Origin: JACCZR01 sp963844805
GTDB taxonomy: Bacteria; Actinomycetota; Thermoleophilia; Solirubrobacterales; Thermoleophilaceae
Assembly: GCA_963844805.1 (NCBI GenBank)
Contig: CAWJPU010000003.1
Coordinates: forward strand, 14,987 to 78,986
DNA: 64,000 nt
Direction of reading: 5' to 3'
This document shows, piece by piece, positions 38,301 through 45,768 of the stretch. Below the pieces are notes generated by a model. The model was not told the origin of the DNA and ran no database searches. It saw only the letters and a list, made by a program, of their open reading frames with translations. Made by a program: the position numbers and the translations under genes. The stretch's first letter is position 1. Every line of letters begins with the position of its first letter.

Positions 38301-38681
38301 CTCTCGGGCGCGTGCCCGCGGTCCCTCCAGCGCCCAGCGCTCGGCCCAGCCCTCGCCGGCGTCCTGGGCCCACACGCGCGTGTGCGCGTGGGCCCTGGTC
38401 AGCAGGCGGCAGAGGTTGCGGTAGCCCGCCCTGCTCTCACACAGCAGGGTGAGGTGGGAGCCATCGTCCAGCGAGACCTCGGCACCGGTGATCGCCCGCA
38501 CGCCCAGCGGCCGGGCCGCCTGGACGAGCTCCATCGAGCCGTAGATCCCGTCGTGGTCGGTGAGCGCCAGCGCCTCGTGGCCCTGCTCGGCCGCTGCCCC
38601 GGCCAGCTCGACCGGATGCGAGGCCCCGTCCAGGAAGGAGAAGGCCGAGTGGCAGTGGAGCTCCACATAGGACACGAACAC
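35310..38681 (-). CDS. dnaE2: Error-prone DNA polymerase III alpha subunit DnaE2
   Basis: This 1123-residue C-family polymerase carries out SOS translesion synthesis with ImuB. The N-terminal PHP domain reads YVELHCHSAFSFLDGASHPVE. The palm has GRGSSVSSIVCYLTGLSHVDP and the catalytic aspartates in ALPDIDLDFPRDIRD. HQ-type and helix-hairpin-helix segments (GAGPETLERLAWAGACDAL) and a C-terminal OB fold (VHVAGLVVARQRPATAKGV) complete it. It is about 50-60 residues shorter than replicative DnaE1. The frame is intact over 3.4 kb, unlike many neighbours. The start may be the GTG at 38681 or at 38675; both lie on the SOS box, implying little or no leader. Confidence 0.95.
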   Translation of the reverse strand: MFVSYVELHCHSAFSFLDGASHPVELAGAAAEQGHEALALTDHDGIYGSMELVQAARPLGVRAITGAEVSLDDGSHLTLLCESRAGYRNLCRLLTRAHAHTRVWAQDAGEGWAERWALEGPRARARERPRVEPKVGEPEVTLTDVEEHAEGLVCLSGCARDGVVARRVEAGDHVGAAAMAHRLLAAFGPDRFRVELQRPFARHDRRRNRLLGELASRLGVPAVATGNVHAHDRSRAALQDAFVAVREGKTLDESEPLRRGNASHVLAPPEAMAERFADHPEAVHESGRIADRLRFDLGSDLGYRYPGSEDPESDRKLAEICRARLDERYAGRATHAQAVARLEEELRVIASLELSGFFLLHRDLLELAREVATEVRGPSVARALLPPGRGRGSSVSSIVCYLTGLSHVDPVECDLFLGRFLNEEITALPDIDLDFPRDIRDVLIPRVHDRYGPERSALVAAFATFQVRSAIRDLAKSLGLPPGEIERLARYADPWQGNEIEDEVGQVHAARAGSPRWLALTRLVRDVAGLPRHATQHSGGMVISTEPLIDVCPVMPAAMEGRQMVQWDKDSCADAGFLKIDLLGLGMLSCVERCVDLIHASRHEHIDLSRIDFGDRRVYSEIHRAETTGVFQIESRAQMQMLKRTRPESLDDLTVQVALVRPGPILGGAVHPYIERKKALREDPSYEVPYEHPSLEPVLEDTLGAIVFQDQVIEVAMAFAGFSPGEAEGLRRAMSRKRSEAAMRSYEEKFVTGGMANGASEETARRVYDQIVGFSGFGFPKAHSAAFGLLAYQSTWLRVHYGPEFLCSLLNEQPMGFYPPDALAHEAQRRGISVLPPCVERGAKDCAVEGSAVRLGLGYVGGVRAEEVLSLVENRPYRSIGELASRSGAGPETLERLAWAGACDALVDGPVSDRRRRALWQLGAAYPSVAVDGGRQLALPLDPEEAPQLRSMSAWDRMLADLSSTSVTLHEHPVELMRPGLGPEYVTSAGLEDRPHGSRVHVAGLVVARQRPATAKGVTFMLLEDEAGTINLIVTPPVYERHRLVVRAEPFVTASGRLERREGVTNVLVDRIARLERPSDVPEATVKHIEPRRVWSTQPEEESTAQLRALAPAANSFGRGRGG

Positions 38682-38688
38682 ATGTTCG
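38675..38688. promoter_or_regulatory. SOS (LexA) box overlapping the dnaE2 start
   Basis: CGAACACATGTTCG is a perfect GAAC-N4-GTTC box with extended C/G flanks, the LexA consensus of Actinobacteria and Bacillus. It covers the first codons of dnaE2, so repression would block initiation directly. Confidence 0.88.
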
Positions 38689-38760
38689 CATCCCTGTCCA
38701 GGGCCTCCGTGGGAGTCGAGGCCGCACGCGCGGAGCTGCGCCGCGGAGCCGGCACCCAGC

Positions 38761-39102
38761 TCAGAGCAGCTCGCGCACCCGCTCGATAGGCCGCGCCAGC
38801 ACCGCCCGCTCGCCCTGCTCGACCACCGGCCGCTGCAGCAGCGCCGGGTGCTCGGCCATCAGCTCGATGGCCTCGTCGTCCTCGACCTCGCGGTCGCCCA
38901 GGCCGAGCTCCCGGTAGACCGGCTCGCGGGCGCGGAACAGCTCCTGGGCAGGGCGACCGGTCTTGCCCACCAGGTCGCGCAGCTCCGCGGCGGTCAGCGG
39001 CTCGACGTGAAAGTCGACTCGCTCGAACTCGATCCCCTCCTCCTCCAGCAAAGCGGCGAGGTTGCGGCAGGTCGTGCACGTCCTCTTCTCGTAGACCTTC
39101 AC
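38761..39102 (-). CDS. ArsC/Spx-like thioredoxin-fold reductase
   Basis: This 113-residue protein of the ArsC superfamily starts KVYEKRTCTTCRNLAAL, with cysteines 9 and 12 in the CxxC spacing. It continues with FERVDFHVEPLTAAELRDL, FRAREPVYRELG and RPVVEQGERAVLARPIERV. These match YffB/ArsC-like reductases, but Cys9-x-x-Cys12 is more glutaredoxin-like than classic arsenate reductase. The arginine-rich region after the fold could bind glutathione or arsenate. No ars genes are nearby. GTG at 39102 overlaps the K+ channel stop, so it shares the channel transcript, between imuB and dnaE2. Confidence 0.8.
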   Translation of the reverse strand: MKVYEKRTCTTCRNLAALLEEEGIEFERVDFHVEPLTAAELRDLVGKTGRPAQELFRAREPVYRELGLGDREVEDDEAIELMAEHPALLQRPVVEQGERAVLARPIERVRELL

Positions 39103-39800
39103 CGGCGCTGATTCTCTTCGATCGCCGCCAGCCGGGCCGATATCTCGTCGAAGCGGTGCTCCAGCTCGACCGTCCGCGTCGAGCGGCGCATGAAGCGCTC
39201 CGCCGCGGCGGCTGTCAGCAGCGCCACGAAGCCGATGCCCACCACCATCACGGCGATCGCGATGATGCGCCCGCCGTCGGTCTCGGGACTGATGTCGCCG
39301 TAGCCGACCGTGGTGACGGTGGTCACCGCCCACCACACCCCGTCCCACGCGCTCAGGTTCTGCTCGGGCTCGACCGCGGCGAACGCCGCCCCGCCGCCCA
39401 ACACCGTCAACAGCGCCAGCACCCCAGCGTCCCGGACGCCCTCCAGGGAGAACAGGCGGCGCGCGATGAACGCCGCGCGCAGGAGAACGATCAGGCGCAG
39501 CAGGCGGAACACCCGCGCCGCCTCGAGGCTCGGGGGCAGGAAGGGTGGAGTGACCAGGACGATCGCCACCTCGAGTGGGTGCTCGCGCAGCCAGCGGCGC
39601 TTGCTGGGCACCACCTTGAGCATCACGACGAGCTCTGCGACGAAGGCGAGCCAGATCGCCCAGTTCAGCACCTCCGAGACCGCCTGCAGCTCCGGCGGCG
39701 CGTCGGACTGCTCGATGGCGATCACGGGGATCATGAGCAGCGCGGCCACCATCATCGGCAACTCGAAGCGCCTGGCGATCCGCTCCGCGCGCTCGTCCAC
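39099..39800 (-). CDS. Voltage-gated-type potassium channel
   Basis: This 233-residue six-helix channel has the selectivity filter TVGYGD at 164-169 in the pore loop WAVTTVTTVGYGD. A shortened S4 bears four arginines in RVFRLLRLIVLLR (96-108). The C-terminal 40 residues form a basic coiled coil (STRTVELEHRFDEISARL), probably for tetramerisation. It likely conducts K+ in response to membrane potential. The start is GTG at 39800, 31 bases after the DUF6504-like gene and in the same direction as imuB, so read-through from the SOS promoter upstream is likely. Confidence 0.9.
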   Translation of the reverse strand: MDERAERIARRFELPMMVAALLMIPVIAIEQSDAPPELQAVSEVLNWAIWLAFVAELVVMLKVVPSKRRWLREHPLEVAIVLVTPPFLPPSLEAARVFRLLRLIVLLRAAFIARRLFSLEGVRDAGVLALLTVLGGGAAFAAVEPEQNLSAWDGVWWAVTTVTTVGYGDISPETDGGRIIAIAVMVVGIGFVALLTAAAAERFMRRSTRTVELEHRFDEISARLAAIEENQRR

Positions 39801-39831
39801 GGCCTGCTCTTCGACGCGCCGACCGGCTCCC

Positions 39832-40059
39832 CTACGCCCGCTGGGAGTACCAACGCCCCTTGATCAGGTCGCGAAAGACGACGACGTTGCGCCCGTCGGC
39901 CAGCACCAGCTCGAAGTAGCGCCGGCGCAGCGGACGGCCGGTCCACCACAGGTCCTCGACCACCCACTCCTCGCGCACCGCCTCCACCGCGGTGCCGGCG
40001 AGCGACTCGGGCACGCCCCGCCCGCCGGGACGCACGGTCACCGGCCGCGGCTCGGACAT
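39832..40059 (-). CDS. DUF6504-like small protein of the ImuB/DnaE2 module, 75 aa
   Basis: This short basic protein is VREEWVVEDLWWTGRPLRRR, then YFELVLADGRNVVVFRDLI, ending GRWYSQRA. It resembles the DUF6504 family that accompanies actinobacterial imuB genes (family name from memory). The Trp/Arg-rich core suggests nucleic-acid or protein binding. A function in the mutasome is inferred from location only. The ATG at 40059 lies 11 bases after the imuB stop, so it is in the imuB operon. Confidence 0.7.
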   Translation of the reverse strand: MSEPRPVTVRPGGRGVPESLAGTAVEAVREEWVVEDLWWTGRPLRRRYFELVLADGRNVVVFRDLIKGRWYSQRA

Positions 40060-40070
40060 CCTCCGCGAGC

Positions 40071-41327
40071 TCACCGGCGCCCCCGCTTCTTCTCCTCGTG
40101 GAAGGGCGCCAGCAGCGTGCGGCGCTCGGGCAGCCGCGAGCCGGGGTCGACCTCCAGGATGCGCAGCGCGGCCTCGGGACCCGCCGACTGGCGGGCCTGG
40201 CGCACGGCCTCCCCCAGGCGCTCGCGGCGCACCGCCGCCGGATCGCGCACCAGCCGGCCCTGCTCCTGCGCGGGCGGGCCGAAGGACTCGACCTCCAGCC
40301 CCAGCGAGTCGGCTGGAGCGGGCAGCTCGGCGAGGCGGGTCCCCAGGGCCAGGCGGATGCGCTGGGCGTCGGCGCTCGGGGTGCGCAGGGTCACCGCCTG
40401 GCGCCAGGTCCCTCCCGCCACGAAGCGGGCCGACACGGCAAGCGCGCGCAGCGAGCGCCCGCGCCGCTCGCGCCGGGCCAGCAGCCGGGCGATCAGCAGG
40501 TCCAGGGCGCGCTCCAGCTGCTGGCCCGAGGCGGCCTCGGGCAGGTCCAGGCGCTCGGCCACCGGCTCGGGCGGCCGCCGCGGCTGCAGCGGGGTGTCGC
40601 GCCCGCGCGCGAGGTCGAGCGCCAGCAGGCCGGGGTGGCCGAAGCGCTCGGCCACCGAGCGAGAGGGCAGCGCGGCCAGCTCGCCGAGGGTGCGCAGTCC
40701 CAGCCGCTCGAATACGTCGGGCAGCGCGGCCAGCTCGGGCCGCACGCGCAGGGTCGCCACCGGCAGCGGGGAGAGGAAGGCGGCGGCGTTCGCGGCCTCG
40801 ACGGTCACGTGAGCGGTGCGGTGCTCGCCCGACCAACGCTCGGGCTGCGCTCCTCCCCAACGACGCCGCCGCGGCCGGGTCTGGTGCGCGGCGGCGTAGG
40901 CGACGAAGCGGCACGGCCCGGCCCCCAGGCGGACCGTGCCAAGCGCGCGGCGCGCGGCGCTCAGCACGTCGTTCAGGCCGCCCCCGTGCAGCCCGTGGAG
41001 GCCCTCGGACTCGAAGTAGGCCTCGCCCGCGCGGTCGGACTCCGGCGCGGCGCCCAGACTCTCCACCCGGTCGAGCACCATTCCCCACAGCTCGCGCACC
41101 CCCTCGGGGTCGGGCGGGACCAGGCGCAGCTCGGGACAGCGGGTCAGGGCCTCCCCCACCCGCATGCCGCGCACCACGCCGAAGGCCTCGGCCGGCGCGG
41201 AGACCTCGCCCACCATCTGCTCGCGGCCCGCCTCGGGGGCCAGCGCCACCGCCTCCCCCAGCAGGGCGCGGCGCTCTCCGAGGGCCGCGACCAGCTCGAA
41301 CCGGGGGATTAGCGCGCCGATCACCAT
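40071..41327 (-). CDS. imuB: ImuB-type Y-family pseudo-polymerase
   Basis: This 418-residue protein has the Y-family fold but not its catalytic residues. The first 70 residues contain no aspartate, so the D-x-D of motif I is absent, and the later acidic pair is replaced by RAGEAYFESEG. The helix-hairpin-helix LGLRTLGELAALPSRSVAERFG and the little-finger region (LARRERRGRSLRALAVS) are present. ImuB tethers DnaE2 to the beta clamp, and a clamp motif should lie in the middle; I cannot point to it with certainty. ATG at 41327 is 3 bases from the SOS box. ImuA is not in the window. Confidence 0.85.
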   Translation of the reverse strand: MVIGALIPRFELVAALGERRALLGEAVALAPEAGREQMVGEVSAPAEAFGVVRGMRVGEALTRCPELRLVPPDPEGVRELWGMVLDRVESLGAAPESDRAGEAYFESEGLHGLHGGGLNDVLSAARRALGTVRLGAGPCRFVAYAAAHQTRPRRRRWGGAQPERWSGEHRTAHVTVEAANAAAFLSPLPVATLRVRPELAALPDVFERLGLRTLGELAALPSRSVAERFGHPGLLALDLARGRDTPLQPRRPPEPVAERLDLPEAASGQQLERALDLLIARLLARRERRGRSLRALAVSARFVAGGTWRQAVTLRTPSADAQRIRLALGTRLAELPAPADSLGLEVESFGPPAQEQGRLVRDPAAVRRERLGEAVRQARQSAGPEAALRILEVDPGSRLPERRTLLAPFHEEKKRGRR

Positions 41328-41330
41328 GAC

Positions 41331-41344
41331 CGAACGTATGTTCG
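41331..41344. promoter_or_regulatory. SOS (LexA) box shared by imuB and the divergent UBP-finger gene
   Basis: CGAACGTATGTTCG is a perfect GAAC-N4-GTTC box. It begins 3 bases upstream of the imuB ATG and contains the ATG of the divergent zinc-finger gene (41338-41340). Confidence 0.9.
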
Positions 41345-41670
41345 CACCGAAGCGGGCGCGCTCGCAACTTCAATTGCGCCACACTGAGGACATCGCCGTC
41401 TGCAACCACCTGGACCAAGTGGCCGTCGGCCCGCCCCACGACGTCGAGGGCTGCGAGGAGTGCCTGAAGACCGGCGACCGCTGGGTCCACCTGCGCGCCT
41501 GCCGCACCTGCGGCAAGGTCGGCTGCTGCGACTCCTCCCCCAACCGCCACGCCACGGCGCACCACCGCGAGACCGGTCACCCGATCGTCTCCTCCGCCCA
41601 ACCGGACGAGCAATGGTCGTACTGCTACGAGGACGACGCGGTGTTCATCATCGAGGAGGGCCCGGCGTGA
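41338..41670 (+). CDS. UBP-type zinc finger protein, 110 aa
   Basis: The protein contains the zinc-ubiquitin-binding finger: CNHLDQV, CEECLKTGDRWVHLRACRTC, GCCDSSPNRHATAHH, GHP and a late WSYCYEDD. These eight or nine Cys/His ligands match the UBP domain found in small actinobacterial proteins. It probably binds a C-terminal Gly-Gly-like tail or another protein terminus. Bacterial partners are not established. The start at 41338 lies in the SOS box; a shorter start near the CNHLDQV core (TTG before RHTEDIAV) is possible. The following SDR begins on its stop (GTGA). Confidence 0.82.
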   Translation: MFAPKRARSQLQLRHTEDIAVCNHLDQVAVGPPHDVEGCEECLKTGDRWVHLRACRTCGKVGCCDSSPNRHATAHHRETGHPIVSSAQPDEQWSYCYEDDAVFIIEEGPA

Positions 41671-42596
41671 GCGGCAAGTGGACGGCGGAGGACATCCCCG
41701 ACCAGGCCGGCCGCCTCGCCGTGGTGACCGGAGCCAACAGCGGGCTCGGCCGCGTCACCGCGCTCGAGCTGGCCCGTCACGGCGCCGAGGTGGTCGTGGC
41801 CTCCCGGAGCATCGACAAGGGCGAGGCCACCGCGGAGGAGATCGAGCGCGAGACCGGAGCGCCCAAGCCGCGCGTGCTCGCGCTCGATCTCGGCAGCCTC
41901 GACTCGGTGCGGAGTTCGCCGGCCGGCTCGAGGGCGAGCGGATCGACCTGCTCGTCAACAACGCCGGGGTGATGATGACCCCGCAGCAGTCCACCAGCGA
42001 CGGCTTCGAGCTCCAGTTCGGCACCAACCACCTGGGCCACTTCGCGCTGACCGGGCTGCTGCTGGAGGCCGTCGAGCGCTCGGACTCCGGCCGCATCGTC
42101 ACGCTGAGCAGCAACGAGCACAAGGGCTGGGAAGCTCGACTTCGACGACCTCCAGAAGGAGCGCTCCTACAGCCCCCGGGCCGCCTACCGGGGCTCGAAG
42201 CTGGCCAACGCCGTGTTCGCCGTCGAGCTCGATCGCCGGCTGCGCGCGAAGGGATCCCCGGCGATCAGCGTGTTCGCCCACCCCGGCTACTCGGCCACGA
42301 ACCTGCAGAGCACGGGGCCGACCGGCATCGCCAAGGCCGCGATGGCGATCAGCAACCGCATCCTGGCCCAGAGCGCCGAGCGGGGCGCCCTGCCCACCCT
42401 CTACGCGGCCACCGCCCCCGGGGTGCAGGGCGGCGAGTACTACGGCCCGGACGGTCCCGGCGAGTTCCGCGGCCACCCACAGCGGGTCGAGGCGATCCGG
42501 CCGGCCTACGACGAGGACAACGGGCGCCTGCTGTGGGAGGCCTCGGAGGAGCTGACCGGGGTCCGCTTCCTGTCGGCTACGCCTCGGCCAGCATGA
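41667..42596 (+). CDS. Short-chain dehydrogenase (retinol-dehydrogenase/POR-like), frameshifts
   Basis: This extended SDR of about 305 residues has VTGANSGLGRVTALELARHG, the NADP-preferring ASRSIDKG, LLVNNAGVM, the strand ELQFGTNHLGHFALTGLLL and the catalytic YRGSKLANAVF. PGYSATNLQSTG and a C-terminal VQGGEYYGPDG loop match retinol-dehydrogenase-like bacterial SDRs. The substrate is unknown. Frame changes near 41915 and 42130. GTG at 41667 overlaps the UBP-finger stop, so SOS control would extend to it. Its 3' end overlaps the convergent methyltransferase by 20 bases. Confidence 0.83.
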
Positions 42597-43374
42597 AGTG
42601 CCACTCGTTCTCCAGCCGGTAAGCCCCGCTCGGTAGGCGGTACGGCGCGAGCGCACGGACCACTTGCTCGCCCAGCTCGCGCTCGGCAGCAGGGCCGACG
42701 ATCGACGCGAGGCCTCCGACCGAGAGCATGCATCGCGCCAGTGTCTCGTCGTCTGGGTACTCGTACGCCCAGCTGATGTCGAAGGCCTCGCGCGGGTGTA
42801 AGCCGGCCTCGGTGGCGATTTCCTCCAGCACGCCCGGCTTCCACAGCGGGGGCGGCGGCGGGGCGGCGGACGCGGGGGCGGACATGTACGGCCGCACCAC
42901 CTGCTTCATCGCCTCCAAGTCGCAGTGTTCGGGCCTGCCCCAGACCTGCACCACGACGGGCGCCCCGGGGCGCGCAACACGCCCCGCCTCCCGCAAGGCG
43001 GCGACGATGTCGTCCGCGAAGAAGAAGGAGTTGAAGCCGGCGACCAGGTCGAAGCTGTCGTCCTCGAACGGCAGGAACTGCATGTCGCCCACCACGACCT
43101 CGGCGCTCGGTACGCGGTCCCGGGCCAGCTCGATCAGCTCCTCGGAGGCGTCGAGGCCGACCGGTCGCGCCCCACGAGCCGCTACCGCGGCCAGGAACAC
43201 GCCGGTGCCGCAGCCCACCTCGAGCACGCGCTTGCCCACCGTGGGCCCCACCCGCTTGATCGCCTCGTCGTACGTGGGCCCCTGCTGCTCCTCGTTCGCG
43301 CCCCAGTCGCGCGCTCGGGAACCCCACAGGGGGCCCCAGCGCGTAGCGCTGCCGGAGGCGGTGGTGGAGGTCAT
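42577..43374 (-). CDS. Class I SAM-dependent methyltransferase
   Basis: This 265-residue methyltransferase has motif I LEVGCGTGVFLAAVA, LDASEELIELA, VGDMQFLPFEDDSFDLV and RPGAPVVVQVWGRPE. It belongs to the UbiE/ubiquinone-type class I fold, with a C-terminal helical cap containing PPPPPLWKPGVLEEIA. The substrate is unknown; a small molecule is likely. ATG at 43374 has AGGAG 7-8 bases upstream. It is divergent from a PadR regulator across an inverted-repeat operator, which suggests inducible expression as in detoxification or resistance modules. Confidence 0.88.
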   Translation of the reverse strand: MTSTTASGSATRWGPLWGSRARDWGANEEQQGPTYDEAIKRVGPTVGKRVLEVGCGTGVFLAAVAARGARPVGLDASEELIELARDRVPSAEVVVGDMQFLPFEDDSFDLVAGFNSFFFADDIVAALREAGRVARPGAPVVVQVWGRPEHCDLEAMKQVVRPYMSAPASAAPPPPPLWKPGVLEEIATEAGLHPREAFDISWAYEYPDDETLARCMLSVGGLASIVGPAAERELGEQVVRALAPYRLPSGAYRLENEWHFMLAEA

Positions 43375-43411
43375 GTCCGCTCCTCTCGCTAAGGTATGGA
43401 TCGTAGTTATA

Positions 43412-43428
43412 AGCTATGAGCCATAGCT
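43412..43428. promoter_or_regulatory. Inverted-repeat operator in front of the PadR gene
   Basis: AGCTATG-AGC-CATAGCT is a perfect 7-base inverted repeat, ending directly before the PadR ATG (43429). A nested palindrome CATAGCTATG runs into the start codon. TATAAG/TATAAC just left of it is a likely -10 in one or both directions. Autoregulation and repression of the methyltransferase are inferred. Confidence 0.7.
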
Positions 43429-43965
43429 ATGTCAAGGCCTGAACTCAGCCTCTTCTCATACGAGATCCTCGGCCTGGTCGGCCGCGAGGGCGCGGGCGCG
43501 CACGACCTCCTGCGCCTGGCCCGCCGGGGACGGATGCTCGACTGGGCCGGCGAGAGCCAGTACTACGTCGAGCCCAAGCGCCTGGCCGAGCTGGGATACC
43601 TGGACACCCGCAGGGAGCCGGGTCGCACCCGCGAGCGCACCGTCTACTCGCTGAGCGACAAGGGTCTCCAGGCCCTGCGCGAATGGGGCCGCACTCCGAC
43701 CGCGTTCACGCCGCTGAAGAGCGAGCCGCTGCTGCGGCTGCTGGTAGCCGACCTGGTCGGCGAGGCGCCGACCCGCGAGAGCGTCCTCGCGCTGCGGGAG
43801 GACATCGCCGACCTCCAGGCCCGGCTCGACGAGAGCGAGCAGACGGCCGCGGCCCTCCCCCACCGCCGCAAGTACCTGCTCATGGTCATCGATCACCTGC
43901 GGCGGCTGCTGGAGCTGCACGAAGACCTTGTCGACGAGGTCGAGCGCGAGTTCGACTCGGGCTAG
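43429..43965 (+). CDS. PadR-family transcriptional regulator
   Basis: This 178-residue winged-helix repressor has an N-terminal DNA-binding domain about 1-85 (YEILGLVGREGAGAHDLLR, VEPKRLAELGYLDTRREPG, ERTVYSLSDKGLQALREW) and a C-terminal coiled coil (REDIADLQARLDESEQTAA) for dimerisation. It probably represses the divergent methyltransferase and itself through the inverted repeat that touches its ATG. The ligand is unknown; PadR proteins often sense phenolics, drugs or antimicrobial peptides. No Shine-Dalgarno sequence is seen, so it is likely leaderless. Confidence 0.9.
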   Translation: MSRPELSLFSYEILGLVGREGAGAHDLLRLARRGRMLDWAGESQYYVEPKRLAELGYLDTRREPGRTRERTVYSLSDKGLQALREWGRTPTAFTPLKSEPLLRLLVADLVGEAPTRESVLALREDIADLQARLDESEQTAAALPHRRKYLLMVIDHLRRLLELHEDLVDEVEREFDSG

Positions 43966-44704
43966 AGCGCCGACAGGCCGGCGGCCACGCTGGCCAGCCC
44001 GCCCGCGGCCACCAGCCCCAGCACCAGCGCGGAGAAGCGCTCGGCGTCCACGCGCCGAAACAGCCGCGCCCCCAGCAGGTGGCCGGCGACCACCAGGGCC
44101 AGCAGCGGCGACCAGCACCTCGGGCCGGAACGCGTCCGCTGCCCCACCCGCCCCGAGCAGCAGCACCGCGCCGGCGCCGTTCAGGAACAGGAATGCGGCC
44201 GCGAGCGAGGCCCGCAGCTCGGCCGGGGTGAGACCCCGGGCGCGCAGCCACAGCACCAGCGGCGGGCCGCTGAGGCTGACCGAGGTCGTGAGCGCGCCGC
44301 TGGCCAGGCCCGCGGTGAGCGCGCCGCGCGGTCCCGGAGCCGCCGCCGGCTCGGGCGCCCGCCAGGCCAGCGCCGCCGCCGCCACCACGCCCACGCCCAC
44401 CACGACCTGCAGCGCGGGCTTCGGCGCCAGCGCGAGCAACAGCGCGCCGAGGGCCAGCCCGGGGACCGCGGCGAGCAGCGCGGGCCTCAGGGCGTCCCAG
44501 CGCACCGCGCCGCCACCCGTGCCTCCACGGGTGTCGCGCAGCACCAGCACGTTGAGGACGAGTCCGAGCGCCAGCAGCGCCCAGACCGCCTCGATGGGCT
44601 CGAGCACGGCAAACAAGCGCGGGGCTCAGCACCAGGGCAAAGCCGAAGCCGGTGGCGGACTGGACCGAGGCGCCGGTGAACGCGGCGGCGGCGGCGAGGA
44701 CCAT
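43962..44704 (-). CDS. TauE/SafE-family membrane permease (frameshifts)
   Basis: This is an eight-helix permease of about 245 residues. The first helix AAAAFTGASVQSATGFGFAL and the repeat SVSLSGPPLVLWLRARGL are the two TauE signature halves, and GHLLGARLFRRVDAERF is the typical C-terminal motif. It may export sulfite or a sulfonate/organic anion; the substrate is unknown. Frame changes near 44620 and 44115. The ATG at 44704 lies on the last base of the peptidase stop (TGATG). Its end overlaps the convergent PadR gene by 4 bases. Confidence 0.82.
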
Positions 44705-45768
44705 CAGCCGACGGTGACCAGGGTCTTGGGGAAGGCGCTCAGGTTGCGCAGTCCGTCGTCGCCCACGATCACCAGGTCCTCGATGCGCACGCCGACCTCG
44801 CCGGGCACGTAGACGCCGGGCTCGATCGTCACCGCGTTGCCGGCCCGCAGCTCTCCCTCGGCGGTCTTGGTGAGCCGCGGGGCCTCGTGCACCTCGAGCC
44901 CCACCCCGTGGCCGAGCCCGTGGCCGAACTGCTCCCCGCGCCCGGCCTCCTCGATCAGCGAGCGCGCGGCGGCGTCCACCTCGCTGCAGGCGGTCCCCGC
45001 GCGCGCGGCGTCCAGCGCGGCCAGCTGAGCGTTGAGCACCAGGTCGTAGACGTCGGTGGCCAGCGGGCCCAGCTCGCCGGTGGCGAAGGTGCGCGTGCAG
45101 TCCGAGCACATGCCGTCGACCAGGCAGCCGAGGTCGAGCACGACGAGCGTGTCGCGCGGGATCTCCACCTCGCGCGGCTCGGCGTGGGGCAGCGCGCCGT
45201 GCGCGCCGGCGGCGACGATCGAGGGAAACGACGGATCCTTGGCGCCGCGCTCGCGCATCTCGCGCTCCAGGTCGACGGCCACCTCGCGCTCGGTGCGACC
45301 CACCAGGCCGCGCTCGGCGACGTAGGAGTAGATCGAGTCGGCCAGCTCGGCGGCGGCGGCCATCGCGGCCACCTCGGACTCGTCCTTGACCTCGCGCAGG
45401 CTCTCCACCAGGCCGCCGGCGGGCACCAGCTCGACGCCGTCGGGCACCGACTCCGCCAGGCGCCGGTGGGCCTTCACGCTCATGTGCTCGTCGTCGAAGC
45501 CCGCGCGGCCGGTCAGGCGGGGGACGAGGTCCTTGAGCAGGTCGCGGCCCGCGGGCAGGCGCTCGAACTCGCCCGACACCTCGGTGGCGGCGCGCTCCAC
45601 GTAGCGGAAGTCGGTGAGGAACAGGCGCTCGTCGGCGCTCACCACCGCCGCGGCGTTGGTGCCGGAGAAGCCGGTCAGGTAGCGGACGTTGGTCAGGTCG
45701 GAGACCAGCAGGCAGTCCAGCTCGTCCTCGGCCAGCAGGGCGGCGAGGCGATCGGCGCGGGTGTTCAA
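44704..45768 (-). CDS. pepQ: M24 metallopeptidase, Xaa-Pro dipeptidase/aminopeptidase P type
   Basis: This 354-residue peptidase has a creatinase-like N-terminal domain (CLLVSDLTNVRYLTGFSGTN) and a pita-bread catalytic domain. Metal ligands are Asp in VVLDLGCLVDGMCSDCTRTF, His in HGLGHGVGLEVHE, Glu in VTIEPGVYVPG and Glu in VRIEDLVIV. It likely removes N-terminal residues before proline. TTG at 45768 overlaps the aroQ stop (TTGA). Following shikimate genes with such a peptidase is a common actinobacterial order. The frame is intact. Confidence 0.9.
   Translation of the reverse strand: MNTRADRLAALLAEDELDCLLVSDLTNVRYLTGFSGTNAAAVVSADERLFLTDFRYVERAATEVSGEFERLPAGRDLLKDLVPRLTGRAGFDDEHMSVKAHRRLAESVPDGVELVPAGGLVESLREVKDESEVAAMAAAAELADSIYSYVAERGLVGRTEREVAVDLEREMRERGAKDPSFPSIVAAGAHGALPHAEPREVEIPRDTLVVLDLGCLVDGMCSDCTRTFATGELGPLATDVYDLVLNAQLAALDAARAGTACSEVDAAARSLIEEAGRGEQFGHGLGHGVGLEVHEAPRLTKTAEGELRAGNAVTIEPGVYVPGEVGVRIEDLVIVGDDGLRNLSAFPKTLVTVG

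Noticed and set aside
35253..38789. A 1178-residue plus-strand reading frame opposite dnaE2
   Set aside because: It is a GC-rich antisense shadow: low complexity, rich in His/Arg/Gly/Gln and without any domain, while the opposite strand encodes complete DnaE2.
38761..39102. An arsenic-resistance gene
   Set aside because: The fold is ArsC-like, but no arsR, acr3 or arsB is nearby, and its C-x-x-C is closer to general thiol reductases. A specific arsenate role is not supported.
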